From: Spirosoma sp. 48-14
GTDB taxonomy: Bacteria; Bacteroidota; Bacteroidia; Cytophagales; Spirosomataceae
Length of the DNA stretch: 64,000 nt
Reading direction: 5' to 3'
Assembly (NCBI RefSeq): GCF_001898575.1
Contig: NZ_MKUD01000081.1
Span: 155,606-219,605 of the forward strand
Positions 26,024 through 35,350 of the stretch are shown here, in pieces. The position numbers and the translations under genes are program-made. The stretch's first letter is position 1, and every line of letters begins with the position of its first letter. The notes under the pieces were generated by a model, which made no database searches, was not told the origin of the DNA, and saw only the letters and a program-made list of their open reading frames with translations.

Positions 26024-27499
26024 CTATCTATGCCATACCGTTTTACGGAGGCCTACATACCCACCAAGCGTATTCGTATACAACTGACCAATATCGGCGG
26101 CAATACTGGCTGTTAGCGAAAGCCCCTCTAACCAGTTCAGGGGCATACCCAGTTGTATGACCGACGAAAATTGTTTAGGCTTATTCGGAAACATAATAGC
26201 ATACGTGCCCAGGTTTCGACTGTATGATAGTTTAGCCATTAGCTTAATTCGTCGCCCCACTCCGGCACGCATTCCCAGGTGAGCGACCTGTACGCGGTTA
26301 TTATTAACAGTCACGCTAGTGGGATACACGTACTCAGGGAGAGCATCCGCCTTCATAGTAATGAATGGCGTACCTATAATCCGGTTTTTATACGCCCAGC
26401 CTTCCTGATACTGCCCGTTATCGAAGTAATTATCATTGCCTGATAGCCCATTCCAGGGTTCAAATATGGGGCCGCCCTGGTCAAGCGTTGTAAGAAATTC
26501 AAGCAGCACATCGTCAACATGAAAGCCTGCCGAACTCGATCTGATAGGCCGTATTCGTAACCCGCTCAATCCGTCGGGCACATTTTTAAAAAACACACCC
26601 GAGACATCCTCATAGCTATGCTGGTGGTAAAGCATCAGGTTAGCAGAGGGTAATCTCACTTCAAGCCCCAGGTCAATACTACCTACATGGTTCCCATACA
26701 GATTTGTATAATCGAACGAAGTGATTCGCGGGTTGTTGAGCCCGTTAGTGCGAATTGCCAGAAATACATTGGGAAAATCGCGAAGTTCGCCCGGCAGTTG
26801 ACCGTCAACCGCATAGTGATAATCCAGGTAATCGGAATGACCACCCCACTGAACGTTGTGATTAATACCCACATACCCTCGTATGGTTGCCGATGGTTTG
26901 CCAATCCGAAACATAACTGATTTCTGATGCAGAAAGGAATGCTGCATATACGCTGTATTGGCGAACCAGCCATGAGCCATAAAGGCGTTGATGGCCAGCC
27001 ACTGCTTCCGGCCTAGTGGTGCAAACCCTCGGGTTCCAAACTGAACCTTAGGGATCGGAAGGGCATTCCCCGACCAGGAATAAGACCCCGATGTAAGCGT
27101 GGTATCGACTAATCCAATTACCTCCCTCCGACGGCCAACGACGAATTCAATCTGTCGATGCGTAAGGGCTATGTAATACTCGGGGGCCAGCAATTGGTTC
27201 TGCTTCTCTGCATTTCCTACAACCTCAGCGCTATAGTTAAACCGCCAGGCCCGATCTCGGGATTTATAAATAGTATCTGAAAGTACTACCGTTCCTTTAG
27301 CACCCACGCGTAGCGTACCAACTGGGGCTGAGTACGGAACCGTTCCAAACTGATTGGCCCGAAGCCAAAAGGGGGTGCGGTCGTTTGAAGCAGCTAAAGC
27401 GCCCACCTCCACGTATACCTGGTGCCAATTTCCTGACTGGGCATATAATAATTGATGTACACCAAAAAAGAGGATAGACAAAAAATATAAATATTTCAT
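26024..27499 (-). CDS. Capsule assembly Wzi-type outer-membrane protein
   Basis: A 491-residue exported protein that looks like a capsule assembly Wzi family barrel. The start MKYLYFLSILFFGVHQLLYA is a signal peptide, with cleavage before QSGNWHQ. The mature part is a chain of alternating aromatic beta strands (TPFWLRANQFGTVPY near the start, IEFVVGRRREVIG, HNVQWGGHSDYLD, YTNLYGNHVGSIDLG) as in the 18-stranded Wzi barrel that binds capsular polysaccharide at the cell surface. I start it at the ATG at 27499; ten codons upstream read in frame but would spoil the signal peptide. No other capsule genes are adjacent. Confidence 0.82.
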   Translation of the reverse strand: MKYLYFLSILFFGVHQLLYAQSGNWHQVYVEVGALAASNDRTPFWLRANQFGTVPYSAPVGTLRVGAKGTVVLSDTIYKSRDRAWRFNYSAEVVGNAEKQNQLLAPEYYIALTHRQIEFVVGRRREVIGLVDTTLTSGSYSWSGNALPIPKVQFGTRGFAPLGRKQWLAINAFMAHGWFANTAYMQHSFLHQKSVMFRIGKPSATIRGYVGINHNVQWGGHSDYLDYHYAVDGQLPGELRDFPNVFLAIRTNGLNNPRITSFDYTNLYGNHVGSIDLGLEVRLPSANLMLYHQHSYEDVSGVFFKNVPDGLSGLRIRPIRSSSAGFHVDDVLLEFLTTLDQGGPIFEPWNGLSGNDNYFDNGQYQEGWAYKNRIIGTPFITMKADALPEYVYPTSVTVNNNRVQVAHLGMRAGVGRRIKLMAKLSYSRNLGTYAIMFPNKPKQFSSVIQLGMPLNWLEGLSLTASIAADIGQLYTNTLGGYVGLRKTVWHR

Positions 27500-27708
27500 A
27501 TGTAATAATAATACTTCTACTCGAAACAACCTGCAATCAGGCTACATTAGTACACTTTAACAACAACTTGGTATCATTGTGCGATACTATCTGGTAAAAC
27601 GGAACAGACGGTCAGTGGATACGTTTTTCATCCTGGAACTAGACTCAAACAACAAAGCCCGGCAAATGCCAGGCTCGTTGCAGCTTTTCTTAACTTAACC
27701 TATCTCAT

Positions 27709-28083
27709 TTATTGCATTGCAATTGTGCGGCTCGTTTGCTGAATGGGCTGAGTCGCCACATTGACCTGTTTGGTAATACTGCCTTCAGCAGACTTAATTT
27801 CCAGTTCGTATTCGCCATCAGCCAGATCATTAATATTTAGCTTTACAGCGTACCGAGTCTCTTTTTTACCCATAATACGCTGATAAAGCACCTCTCCACC
27901 TTTGTTACGAAGGAATACTTCAACGGGCTGATCAGCAGATTTCTGAACGGCCAAACGAATTTGATGATCAGCAGTAACATATGCGCTGGCATCAAAAGAA
28001 AGCGTTTTAGGCGTTGTCGGATTGAATAGCGTCGAAGCACTTAACAGGAAAGCAGCGGTCAGATTTGTCATTAGTGGTAACAT
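27709..28083 (-). CDS. Small secreted protein of unknown function
   Basis: A 124-residue protein with a signal peptide (MLPLMTNLTAAFLLSASTL, cleavage around residue 20-25). The mature part is one beta-rich domain with the pattern VEVFLRNKGGEVLYQRIMG and DLADGEYELEIKSAEG, which resembles Ig-like or C-terminal sorting-type folds of Bacteroidota secreted proteins; it is not long enough to be a cargo plus sorting tail. A partly paired stem at 27656-27676 downstream may be a terminator. No specific role can be given. Confidence 0.65.
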   Translation of the reverse strand: MLPLMTNLTAAFLLSASTLFNPTTPKTLSFDASAYVTADHQIRLAVQKSADQPVEVFLRNKGGEVLYQRIMGKKETRYAVKLNINDLADGEYELEIKSAEGSITKQVNVATQPIQQTSRTIAMQ

Positions 28084-28710
28084 GGCAGTTGTTGTGTTTA
28101 CGTTTACAATGTTGTTTACTGGTATGCCATTCTAAATCCAAAGCTTGTGCCAACTAATCTTAACCACTGATAATCAACAACCTGCGCTTTTCGCCTTATA
28201 ACTATAATGTCCAGTAGTGGACAAGGTCTGTTCGATGGCGGACAATGCGGACAAAAAAAGTCCCTACTTTCGGTGGGACTTGAGTTAGCAGGGAGCCGGT
28301 TCTTGCAATCGACCCTCAGCTGAATCTGTATGTGCGTACTGTTATCAAGAAATGCGTCGGCAAAAAAAGGAAGACCGTACAATTCGATTGTATTAGCCCA
28401 TTTTTTAAAACCGAACTACCAAAATAAAAAGTCTTCTTTGTCGGCATCTAAAAAGCAATCCATTGCTGAGGTACTACAACTACCATAGTCAATACGGAAC
28501 AAATGGCCTATATACGTGTGGATCACGCTTATTGTACGCCAATTCGGTCTAGTATTATTTGGTCCGCATTCAGGCGAGAACGAATTAAAGCTGTTTAATC
28601 TTGCTTATCAATAGGAAATATGCACATTAATTCTTCTATATTCACCTCAAGTATACGCATGTATTCTTGCCCACCTCAGGAATAGCTCGTTTCGGCTAGG
28701 TTATTGACAA
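28084..28710. other. Intergenic gap with small palindromes
   Basis: This 627-bp gap separates the secreted-protein gene from a divergent response-regulator gene. It holds TGTCC-N6-GGACA (28209-28224), two further GGACAA words close by, and a short hairpin AAGTCCC...GGGACTT (28259-28281). These could be operator sites of the secreted-protein gene, whose promoter faces left. I saw no gene in it; an 88-codon minus frame at 28116-28382 has no protein-like features. Confidence 0.5.
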
Positions 28711-29124
28711 ATGACGCAACAGACAAAGCAGGCAGTGTTTATCGCAGACGACGATGAAGACGACCGTTTTTTGCTACAACTCGCCTTTCAGGAGCACAGT
28801 CCTGAATGTCAGTTAGTATTTACGGAAGATGGCATGGCATTAATCGATGCGCTTGTCCATAGTCCGTTTACACCCTGCCTTATCGTACTGGATTTGAATA
28901 TGCCCCGGTTAAATGGCTTTGAAGCACTGACCGTTTTGCGAAGTAACCCCCTGTATCACCATACACCAATCGTCATCTTAACTACTTCCAATTCATTAAA
29001 GGAACGGCAGTTAGCCTATGAGTTAGGAGCAAATGATTTTATGACTAAACCTATGAAACTAGAATTACTAGGTGATATTGTTCGCAAAATTCGGCATCAC
29101 TGGCGACTGGATGCCTGCCTTTAA
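28711..29124 (+). CDS. Single-domain CheY-like response regulator
   Basis: A 137-residue protein made of one receiver domain. The acidic pocket is ADDDEDDRF, the phospho-acceptor is Asp61 in IVLDLNMPRLNG, the conserved Thr/Ser and Lys occur in ILTTSN and FMTKPMK. There is no output domain, so it must act through protein contacts, like Rcp1-type partners of hybrid kinases. It converges on the large hybrid kinase gene and the two are separated by only a 36-bp palindrome, which suggests, but does not prove, a functional link. Confidence 0.92.
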   Translation: MTQQTKQAVFIADDDEDDRFLLQLAFQEHSPECQLVFTEDGMALIDALVHSPFTPCLIVLDLNMPRLNGFEALTVLRSNPLYHHTPIVILTTSNSLKERQLAYELGANDFMTKPMKLELLGDIVRKIRHHWRLDACL

Positions 29125-29134
29125 TACATCTGCA

Positions 29135-29170
29135 GTAGTTACCGTTACTAGCGCTAGTAACGGTAACTAC
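29135..29170. terminator. 36-bp perfect palindrome, probable bidirectional terminator
   Basis: The sequence 29135-29170 equals its own reverse complement (18 bp on each side, half-site GTAGTTACCGTTACTAGC, no spacer). It fills the gap between convergent genes. As RNA it can form a hairpin only with a forced small loop at the centre; lack of a U-run makes it an unusual terminator, and a dimeric protein-binding site is the alternative. Confidence 0.55.
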
Positions 29171-29185
29171 CTCAACGATCATACA

Positions 29186-32100
29186 TCACCTTGATGGACT
29201 ATCGGCGTTTAAGCGTTCAGACAATACCGTTAGCAGCATCTTAATTTCGGTTTCTATACGACCAATCAGTGCAGGAACTGATTTAATTTCGAATTTTTCT
29301 AAATGCTCAGCCTCAAAGGCCAACTGCGCCAAAGCAGGCATTCCTGCACTTAAAGCCGTTCCCCGTAGTTTATGCCCGGTTGCTTTGATTCCAGTCAGGT
29401 TCTCGTCGGCAAGTTGCTGCGAAAACGCCGTTAAGGCTCCCTGTAATTCAATCTCAGCTGCTTCAATCAACATACTTGTAAACTCAGGATCATCCCCTGC
29501 CATCATTTTTATTACCTGAGGATCAAAGTGCACCTCCTCACTTTCGCTCGGCTCTATAGATTCGTCGGCATCGGCCGATGCTCCTAACCAGGTCTGGAAC
29601 AAGGTAACAATGGCAGCCTCAACAATGGGTTTTGTGATAAAATCATCCATTCCAGCAGCAAGGCATTTTTCACGTTCTCCTTTTACGGTGCCAGCAGTCA
29701 GTGCGATAATTGGAATAGGTTTCCCTGCTTCCAGTTCACGAATTTGTCGGGTAGCTTCATAGCCATTCATAATGGGCATCTGAATATCCATCAGTACCAG
29801 ATCAGGCTTATGTATGGTGTAGGCCTGGACAGCCTCCTGCCCATTGAATGCTTCAATAACCTCGGCTTCAGGCATAATCCGCCCAATAATGGTTTTGGTC
29901 AGTAGCTGGTTTACCAGGTTGTCCTCGGCCAGCAGTATCTTAACCGACCCGGCTCCAACCTGAACCGGCTGACTGGGGGCATCGGTAGCGAGTGGTTCGT
30001 CATGATGAACAATGCGCGACAAGGCCCGGTATAACTCAGTCATCTTAACAGGTTTAACCAGCCGTTGGTTAATACCTAACGATTCACTACTACGGATAAT
30101 CCGCTCATCGTCGGATGAGCTGTGTAACAGAATAATAACCTGCTCGTCAGCTACCGAACCGAAGTTACCTCTAATCTTTTCAATCGTTTCCAGACCATCC
30201 ATAAACGGCATATGATAGTCCATCAGAATCACATCGAAGTGTTTGTTACGGCTGATTAGCTGCAGGGCCTCGAATCCATTACTGGCTTCTTCAACAGTAA
30301 TTTGTCGTAACAAAAACATTTGCCGTAATATCAGGCGGTTGTTTTCATTATCATCAACAATTAATACATTCTTTATCAGGCTTATATCACGCCAGATAAT
30401 AGGGTCGCCGGGTTCTGTTTTGAGCGTCAGATCGAAGAAAAAACAACTCCCTTCGCCAGGTTTACTAACGAGTTGAAGGCGGCTGCCCATCAGGCCCAGT
30501 AGTCTGTTGGAAATGGTTAACCCCAGACCAGTGCCCCCATACTTCTTGGTTGTCGATGGATCTTCCTGAGAAAAGGCATCAAAGATACGCTCCTGCATTT
30601 CAGGCTTTATGCCAATACCCGTATCGCGCACTTCAAATCGGAACGTCGTACACTCATCTGTCGAGTCGCCTATGGGTTTTATTTTTAGTTCGATCTCCCC
30701 TTTTTCGGTAAACTTCACCGCGTTACCCAACAGATTGACCAATATTTGTTTTAGCCGTACAGAGTCAGAATAAATAAAGCGCGGCAAATTGGCCTGGAGG
30801 TTGAGCAGCATCTCAAGGCCTTTGTTCTGTGCCTGATAAGTAATAATATCGGCCGCCTGACTGCTGATCTCGTATATATCTATCTTTTCCAGAGCCAGTT
30901 CCAGCTTACCGGCTTCAATTTTCGAAAAGTCCAGAATATCGTTGATTGTGCTTAACAAGGCATTTGCCGACTGATCGACAATCGACAAATATTGATGCTG
31001 GGTTTCGGTTAAGGATGTTTTCAGCAATAGATCGGTAAAGCCAATCACACCGTTCAGAGGAGTACGAATTTCGTGGCTCATGTTGGCCAGAAATTCGGAT
31101 TTGGCTACACTGGCCTGCTCGGCCTGTCGCTTTGCTTTTTTGAGCTCGTCGCGTTGCTGGCAAGCTTCCGTAATATCCTGCGTGTACATCATGATGCCTC
31201 CTATAGAACCATCAAACTGATACCACGGCCTTACTTCCCAACATAAATACTGATCATGATCCCAGCCTTCCGGTCGCCAGATGTACTCGTCCTGCCGTTC
31301 TACTGCTCCATTAGCGCATCGCTCAAATACGGCTCGCCAGCTTTCCGACATACCGGGAAATACGTCATAGAGCGATCGCCCAATCACGCTATCCGTCAGG
31401 CGGTAATCTTCCATCCATCGTTTACTGACCGCCAGATAATTGATAGTTCGATCAAACATGGCGACTGCCGCCGGTGCGTGCTCAACGAAGGCAGCCAGCC
31501 GGAGCTTTTCATTGATTAATGCCTGTTCCGCCTTCTTCTTATCGTCGATGTCCTGAAAGGCTCCATATACTCGTTTGCAGATTCCATTTTCAAATTCAGG
31601 CGTACCTACCACACGAACCCATATTCCCCGGTTCGTTGCCGTAACAATCTGTAATTCAATATCGAATGATGTCCCTTTCTCGATAGCCTGATCGACAGCG
31701 GCAACGATCAAGTCGTAATTGTTCCCTCTAAAGAACGTTTCGCCTGTATCGATCAAGGGTATATACTCGTCCGGCACATCATGAATAGCCTTGGTAACGG
31801 CCGACCAGTACATGGTTTTCTGAATCATATCGGCCTCCCAGGTCCCAATTCGAGCTACTTCGTTGGTTTGCTCAAGCATCTGCTTAGTGGTCCGCAGATC
31901 GACCTCGAGCTGGTGACGGCGGGTAATATCGATCGCATTACCAATCACGTACGGCTGTCCATTCAGTTCATTTTCAAGAACATTTGTAAATAGCCAGATC
32001 TGTAAAGACCCATCTTTATGAATGGTGTGCATGATACCGCTGGCCTTACCGGTTTTCTGGATGCTTTTAAGGTAAAAGTTCAACCCTTCGTGTTGTTCTG

Positions 32101-33112
32101 AGGGTACTATATCGTGCAAGCGCCGACCAACGATCTCTTCAGGTTTATACCCTAGTGCCTTGGCTCCAGCCGTGTTGACACTTAAAAATGTTCCATCCAG
32201 TGCATGGGTACACATCAGCCCATGCGAGTTTTCAAAAAACGAGCGGAATTTTGATTCAGACTGAAACAGTCGAATTTCTCTCTGTTTTTCTTCGGTAACG
32301 TCACGAGCGATGGCAAACAAATAGCCAGTTGCCGATTCGGGTGTAGCCACCCACTGCAAATGTCGATAGGAGCCATCCTGGCAGCGAAAGCGATAGGTAA
32401 AATTGAGTGTAGGTTTACCAGCCGCCAACTGACTGATTTCCTGCTGAGCTGCCAGCCGATCATCGGGATGCACCAGGTCGAACAGAGATATCGATAACAG
32501 GTAGGCTTCGCCCCATCCCAATACCTGCCGAAATGCCGGATTTATCTTCTTTAAATAGCCATCCGTTCCAGCTACAAAAATCAGGTCGTTGGATAGCGTA
32601 AATAGATTTTCAAAATAGATTAATTCCTGCTTTTGGCGATGTTCGACAATCAAACCTATCGCTATTTCGCCCAATAATTTCAATGCCCTTTGCTGCTCTT
32701 CGGTTAGCTTTCGGGGCGTCCGATCCAGTACGCAGAGCGTACCCAACGCATTCCCATCCGAATCCGTCATTGGATAGCCCGCGTAAAACCGAATATTTGG
32801 ATTGTCGGTAACAAAGGGGTTTTCCCGGAATCGCTCATCCTGAGCCATATCCTCGATTTCGAATAGGTGGCTATCCAGAATGGCGTAGCTACAGAAAGCT
32901 AAATCCCGACTGATTTCCTGTATATCCAGCCCCACTTTCGACTTAAGCCACTGCCGATCTTTATCGATCAAGGATACCAATGAAATAGGAGTCTGGCAGA
33001 TTAATGAGGCTAACTCGGTCAGTCTGTCAAATGCCTCTTCGGGTAATGTGTCCAGAATTTGATAACGATGCAGAGCCTCCAGCCGCTTATCTTCATTGAT
33101 TGGATAAGGCAT
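29186..33112 (-). CDS. Hybrid sensor kinase: GAF, PAS, HisKA, two receivers, Hpt
   Basis: A 1308-residue cytoplasmic phosphorelay protein with no signal peptide or membrane segment. Approximate domain order: GAF (25-160), four PAS-type sensory domains (170-290, 295-410, 425-540, 545-670), HisKA with phospho-acceptor His in LANMSHEIRTPLNGVIGF (about 695-760), HATPase (about 800-915, with KYGGTGLGLTISN), receiver 1 (LIVDDNENNRLIL, LMDYHMPFMDG), receiver 2 (LAEDNLVNQLL, LMDIQMPIMNG) and a C-terminal Hpt domain (GHKLRGTALSAG). I start it at the ATG at 33112; 18 more codons lie upstream in frame. The convergent single receiver gene may be a partner. Confidence 0.95.
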   Translation of the reverse strand: MPYPINEDKRLEALHRYQILDTLPEEAFDRLTELASLICQTPISLVSLIDKDRQWLKSKVGLDIQEISRDLAFCSYAILDSHLFEIEDMAQDERFRENPFVTDNPNIRFYAGYPMTDSDGNALGTLCVLDRTPRKLTEEQQRALKLLGEIAIGLIVEHRQKQELIYFENLFTLSNDLIFVAGTDGYLKKINPAFRQVLGWGEAYLLSISLFDLVHPDDRLAAQQEISQLAAGKPTLNFTYRFRCQDGSYRHLQWVATPESATGYLFAIARDVTEEKQREIRLFQSESKFRSFFENSHGLMCTHALDGTFLSVNTAGAKALGYKPEEIVGRRLHDIVPSEQHEGLNFYLKSIQKTGKASGIMHTIHKDGSLQIWLFTNVLENELNGQPYVIGNAIDITRRHQLEVDLRTTKQMLEQTNEVARIGTWEADMIQKTMYWSAVTKAIHDVPDEYIPLIDTGETFFRGNNYDLIVAAVDQAIEKGTSFDIELQIVTATNRGIWVRVVGTPEFENGICKRVYGAFQDIDDKKKAEQALINEKLRLAAFVEHAPAAVAMFDRTINYLAVSKRWMEDYRLTDSVIGRSLYDVFPGMSESWRAVFERCANGAVERQDEYIWRPEGWDHDQYLCWEVRPWYQFDGSIGGIMMYTQDITEACQQRDELKKAKRQAEQASVAKSEFLANMSHEIRTPLNGVIGFTDLLLKTSLTETQHQYLSIVDQSANALLSTINDILDFSKIEAGKLELALEKIDIYEISSQAADIITYQAQNKGLEMLLNLQANLPRFIYSDSVRLKQILVNLLGNAVKFTEKGEIELKIKPIGDSTDECTTFRFEVRDTGIGIKPEMQERIFDAFSQEDPSTTKKYGGTGLGLTISNRLLGLMGSRLQLVSKPGEGSCFFFDLTLKTEPGDPIIWRDISLIKNVLIVDDNENNRLILRQMFLLRQITVEEASNGFEALQLISRNKHFDVILMDYHMPFMDGLETIEKIRGNFGSVADEQVIILLHSSSDDERIIRSSESLGINQRLVKPVKMTELYRALSRIVHHDEPLATDAPSQPVQVGAGSVKILLAEDNLVNQLLTKTIIGRIMPEAEVIEAFNGQEAVQAYTIHKPDLVLMDIQMPIMNGYEATRQIRELEAGKPIPIIALTAGTVKGEREKCLAAGMDDFITKPIVEAAIVTLFQTWLGASADADESIEPSESEEVHFDPQVIKMMAGDDPEFTSMLIEAAEIELQGALTAFSQQLADENLTGIKATGHKLRGTALSAGMPALAQLAFEAEHLEKFEIKSVPALIGRIETEIKMLLTVLSERLNADSPSR

Positions 33113-33350
33113 ATTAGTTAATAATTGATCTAAAAGAGAATAAAGATACTGACCCAATCCACACAAGTTTTCAATATCTATTATTCGTTAATTTTTAAGT
33201 ATTGTTACCATTTTTAACTACACAATTTATTTACCCTACGAGCCTCCTGTAACTTAAATAGTGGATTCAACGTAAGTATTAGCGCCCCTGCAACAAAATG
33301 TCACACAATACACTGACTATAAGCGCCTTATAATCACCCTCGCATAGTAA

Positions 33351-33383
33351 AAAAACGCTGATTCCAGGAGAGTCAGCGTTTTT
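33351..33383. terminator. Intrinsic terminator with no adjacent gene
   Basis: AAAAACGCTGA (33351-33361) pairs perfectly with TCAGCGTTTTT (33373-33383) around an 11-nt loop, with A- and T-runs on both sides. It stands in mid-gap, about 240 bp from the kinase start, so it may end a small untranslated RNA. Confidence 0.75.
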
Positions 33384-33818
33384 AGTATCCTTTTTCCAGT
33401 CGTTCTCATCGACTTGGTAACAAATTAGATATAAATATAAATATTGAGTAACTTATTAATTATGCGGCTACAAACTTAGGCTCTTTTGCACAAGTTGTTC
33501 GCCCATAGTAAAACCTCCCTAAAAATTCCTGAGGATACGTATGCGTATATTATAGATACCAATGCCCATCTACCGAGTGGTATGGCTGAGATACACCAAT
33601 TTAGTTACTAAGGCTTGGCTTTAAGAGAGGTACTCCCCTTAGAATGATGGGGTTATTTTAAAATTAAAAAAGTAACATATAACATTTTTTCATATACCAT
33701 TTTTACATCTTGATTGACATATAACCTTAAAATTGTAAGTAGCGACACCATAAAATAGTTTTATACAATTAAAATTTAACAATAAACTTCCAAATACGCA
33801 TACATATAGTATATAATT

Positions 33819-33826
33819 TATATTTG
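33819..33826 (+). promoter_or_regulatory. Candidate -7 box (TATATTTG) for the sigma factor gene
   Basis: TATATTTG agrees with all fixed positions of the Bacteroidota -7 consensus TAnnTTTG and lies 34 bp before the ATG at 33861. No obvious TTG at -33. Surroundings are very A/T-rich. Confidence 0.45.
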
Positions 33827-33860
33827 TCAATAAAACCTAACCTATTGTTACTATAAGATC

Positions 33861-34412
33861 ATGAATATATTATTGAGTGACGAAGAAATGATTCGTCATC
33901 ACTTGCCTCATCAACCCAGTGAATGCTTTGAAACACTTTATACACGCTACGTAAGTAAAGTGTATAAGCAGTGCTTATCGATGACTAAAGACAGTGAGCA
34001 GGCACAGGATTTCACCCAGGATATCTTTTTGAAGGTATTTAACAAACTGGATGCCTTTCAGCAGCGGTCAAGCTTTTCTACCTGGATATATGCAATTGCA
34101 TACAATTACTGCGCAGATCAGCTTCGTCTGGCAAAACGACTTCCAACCGTAACACTAGGCGACAGTATGGAACAAGCCTGGGATGGCCCGACCGAGACGT
34201 CTGTTCATGATGATATGTTGCAGCGCGTAGCCCAAGCTATGGAACGCCTTACTGTGGAAGAGCAAAGCCTCTTGAGACTGAAATACGAAGATGGATTAAG
34301 TAACGAAGAGATTGCTAGCTTATATAATATCAAGCTTAGCGCTGTAAAAATGAGGCTTAAACGTAGTCGCGAACGAGTTCAGCGATTATATAGCTACTCA
34401 TTGCAAGCTTAA
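33861..34412 (+). CDS. ECF-type RNA polymerase sigma factor
   Basis: A 183-residue group-IV sigma factor. Region 2 spans about residues 25-90 (SEQAQDFTQDIFLKVFNKLD and the -10-binding SFSTWIYAIAYNYCADQLR), region 4 about 120-175 with helix-turn-helix LSNEEIASLYNIKLSAVKMR. No region 3. Unlike many ECF genes it is not followed by an anti-sigma gene: the next gene, on the other strand, is a LytTR protein, and a terminator ends the transcript 35 bp after the stop. Its target promoters are unknown. Confidence 0.95.
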   Translation: MNILLSDEEMIRHHLPHQPSECFETLYTRYVSKVYKQCLSMTKDSEQAQDFTQDIFLKVFNKLDAFQQRSSFSTWIYAIAYNYCADQLRLAKRLPTVTLGDSMEQAWDGPTETSVHDDMLQRVAQAMERLTVEEQSLLRLKYEDGLSNEEIASLYNIKLSAVKMRLKRSRERVQRLYSYSLQA

Positions 34413-34446
34413 CCAACGTCATAGATCAACTGAATACGAGCGTAGG

Positions 34447-34476
34447 ACAGCCTGGTCACTTGACCAGGCTGTTTTT
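34447..34476 (+). terminator. Intrinsic terminator of the sigma factor gene
   Basis: ACAGCCTGGTCA (34447-34458) pairs perfectly with TGACCAGGCTGT (34461-34472), followed by a T-run (34472-34476). Strong rho-independent terminator form. Confidence 0.9.
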
Positions 34477-34524
34477 ATAGTATCCCATGTGTACGCTAAA
34501 AAGCGAAGCCATAGGTAGATCGAT

Positions 34525-34908
34525 TTAATGAAAAATCAACTCTTTGCGGATACAAGACCAGCGCCGACGGGAAATAGGCAGGGCCTGCCCTGTAGCCAGA
34601 TGAACAAATACACCCGCTGGTGTAAACTCAACCCGATCTATAAACTGACGATTAACCATATAATGACGATGTAACCGAATAAACCAGGTCGATGGGAGTT
34701 TAGCTTCGACTCGTTTAAGCGTGTAGGAAACTAATACTCGCTGGCCATTCGTCCAGTGCAGCCAGGTATAATTCTCTTCGCCTTTCAGATAAACTAAATC
34801 GGCGACAGCCAGCCACTGCGCTCCGCGCTCAGAATTGTACACGCGCATGGGAGGCCAGCAATGTAACTCCGATGAATTCACTGCTGAAGAGTCGAAACGG
34901 AAGGTCAT
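34525..34908 (-). CDS. LytTR DNA-binding domain protein without receiver
   Basis: A 127-residue protein. Residues about 30-125 form a LytTR domain (ADLVYLKGEENYTWLHW, then KLPSTWFIRLHRHYMVNRQF and the closing GQALPISRRRW). No receiver domain precedes it; only about 25 residues lie in front. It starts at ATG 34908; a TTG two codons before is less likely. It converges on the ECF sigma gene. Single-domain LytTR proteins may be constitutive regulators or depend on a partner protein. Its targets are unknown. Confidence 0.88.
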   Translation of the reverse strand: MTFRFDSSAVNSSELHCWPPMRVYNSERGAQWLAVADLVYLKGEENYTWLHWTNGQRVLVSYTLKRVEAKLPSTWFIRLHRHYMVNRQFIDRVEFTPAGVFVHLATGQALPISRRRWSCIRKELIFH

Positions 34909-35350
34909 TAGCAAAAGACAAATTTAATACCACGGATATTAACCAACTGTATAACAAGCGAATACACTCTATAAATAATCATTATCACTGAACTCCACTA
35001 TCGCCTTGCAAAATGGGATCTACTAGTATCTGCATTTGTCCATCATCTATATAATTGTATAAATATATCCACCCAGACGCAATAATAAACAAATTATATA
35101 AACATAAGCATTATCGGTAACAAAAATTAATTGTTTATTGAATCTTGTTCTTGTCAAGCTACAGGTCAGTCGGTTCACCTATTAGCTCGCGGTCATAGAG
35201 TTCATATAAACCTTACCTACCGATTCATTCGTTGTATAGTAGCGCTATGTGATTTAGCAATCGGCCATTGAGATTCAACCAAACAAGCTTACTTTCATGA
35301 CGAGGCTCAGCTGGTCAGGGCCGACATCAGTACAACAAAACAGACTAGTT
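34909..35350. other. AT-rich intergenic gap
   Basis: This 442-bp gap lies between divergent genes and should contain promoters for the LytTR protein and cystathionine beta-synthase. It is A/T-rich between 34920 and 35150. I saw no hairpin, no SAM- or other riboswitch fold that I could recognise, and no credible frame. Confidence 0.5.

Larger units (their letters stand above)
33113..33860. other. Long AT-rich intergenic region
   Basis: This 748-bp spacer, between divergent genes, contains a clear terminator at 33351-33383, an ATACG/CGTAT near-palindrome (33535-33548), and a near-perfect -7 box at 33819. The part 33640-33850 is strongly A/T-rich. No frame is supported. The terminator with no gene before it suggests a small transcript may be made from the left part. 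Confidence 0.5.

Noticed and set aside
28116-28382. An 88-codon minus frame in the gap upstream of the secreted-protein gene.
   Set aside because: Irregular composition, covers the palindromic promoter region, no homology recognised.
34909-35350. A possible SAM or other riboswitch before cystathionine beta-synthase.
   Set aside because: I could not find the conserved stems or a terminator/antiterminator pair; a covariance-model search would be decisive.
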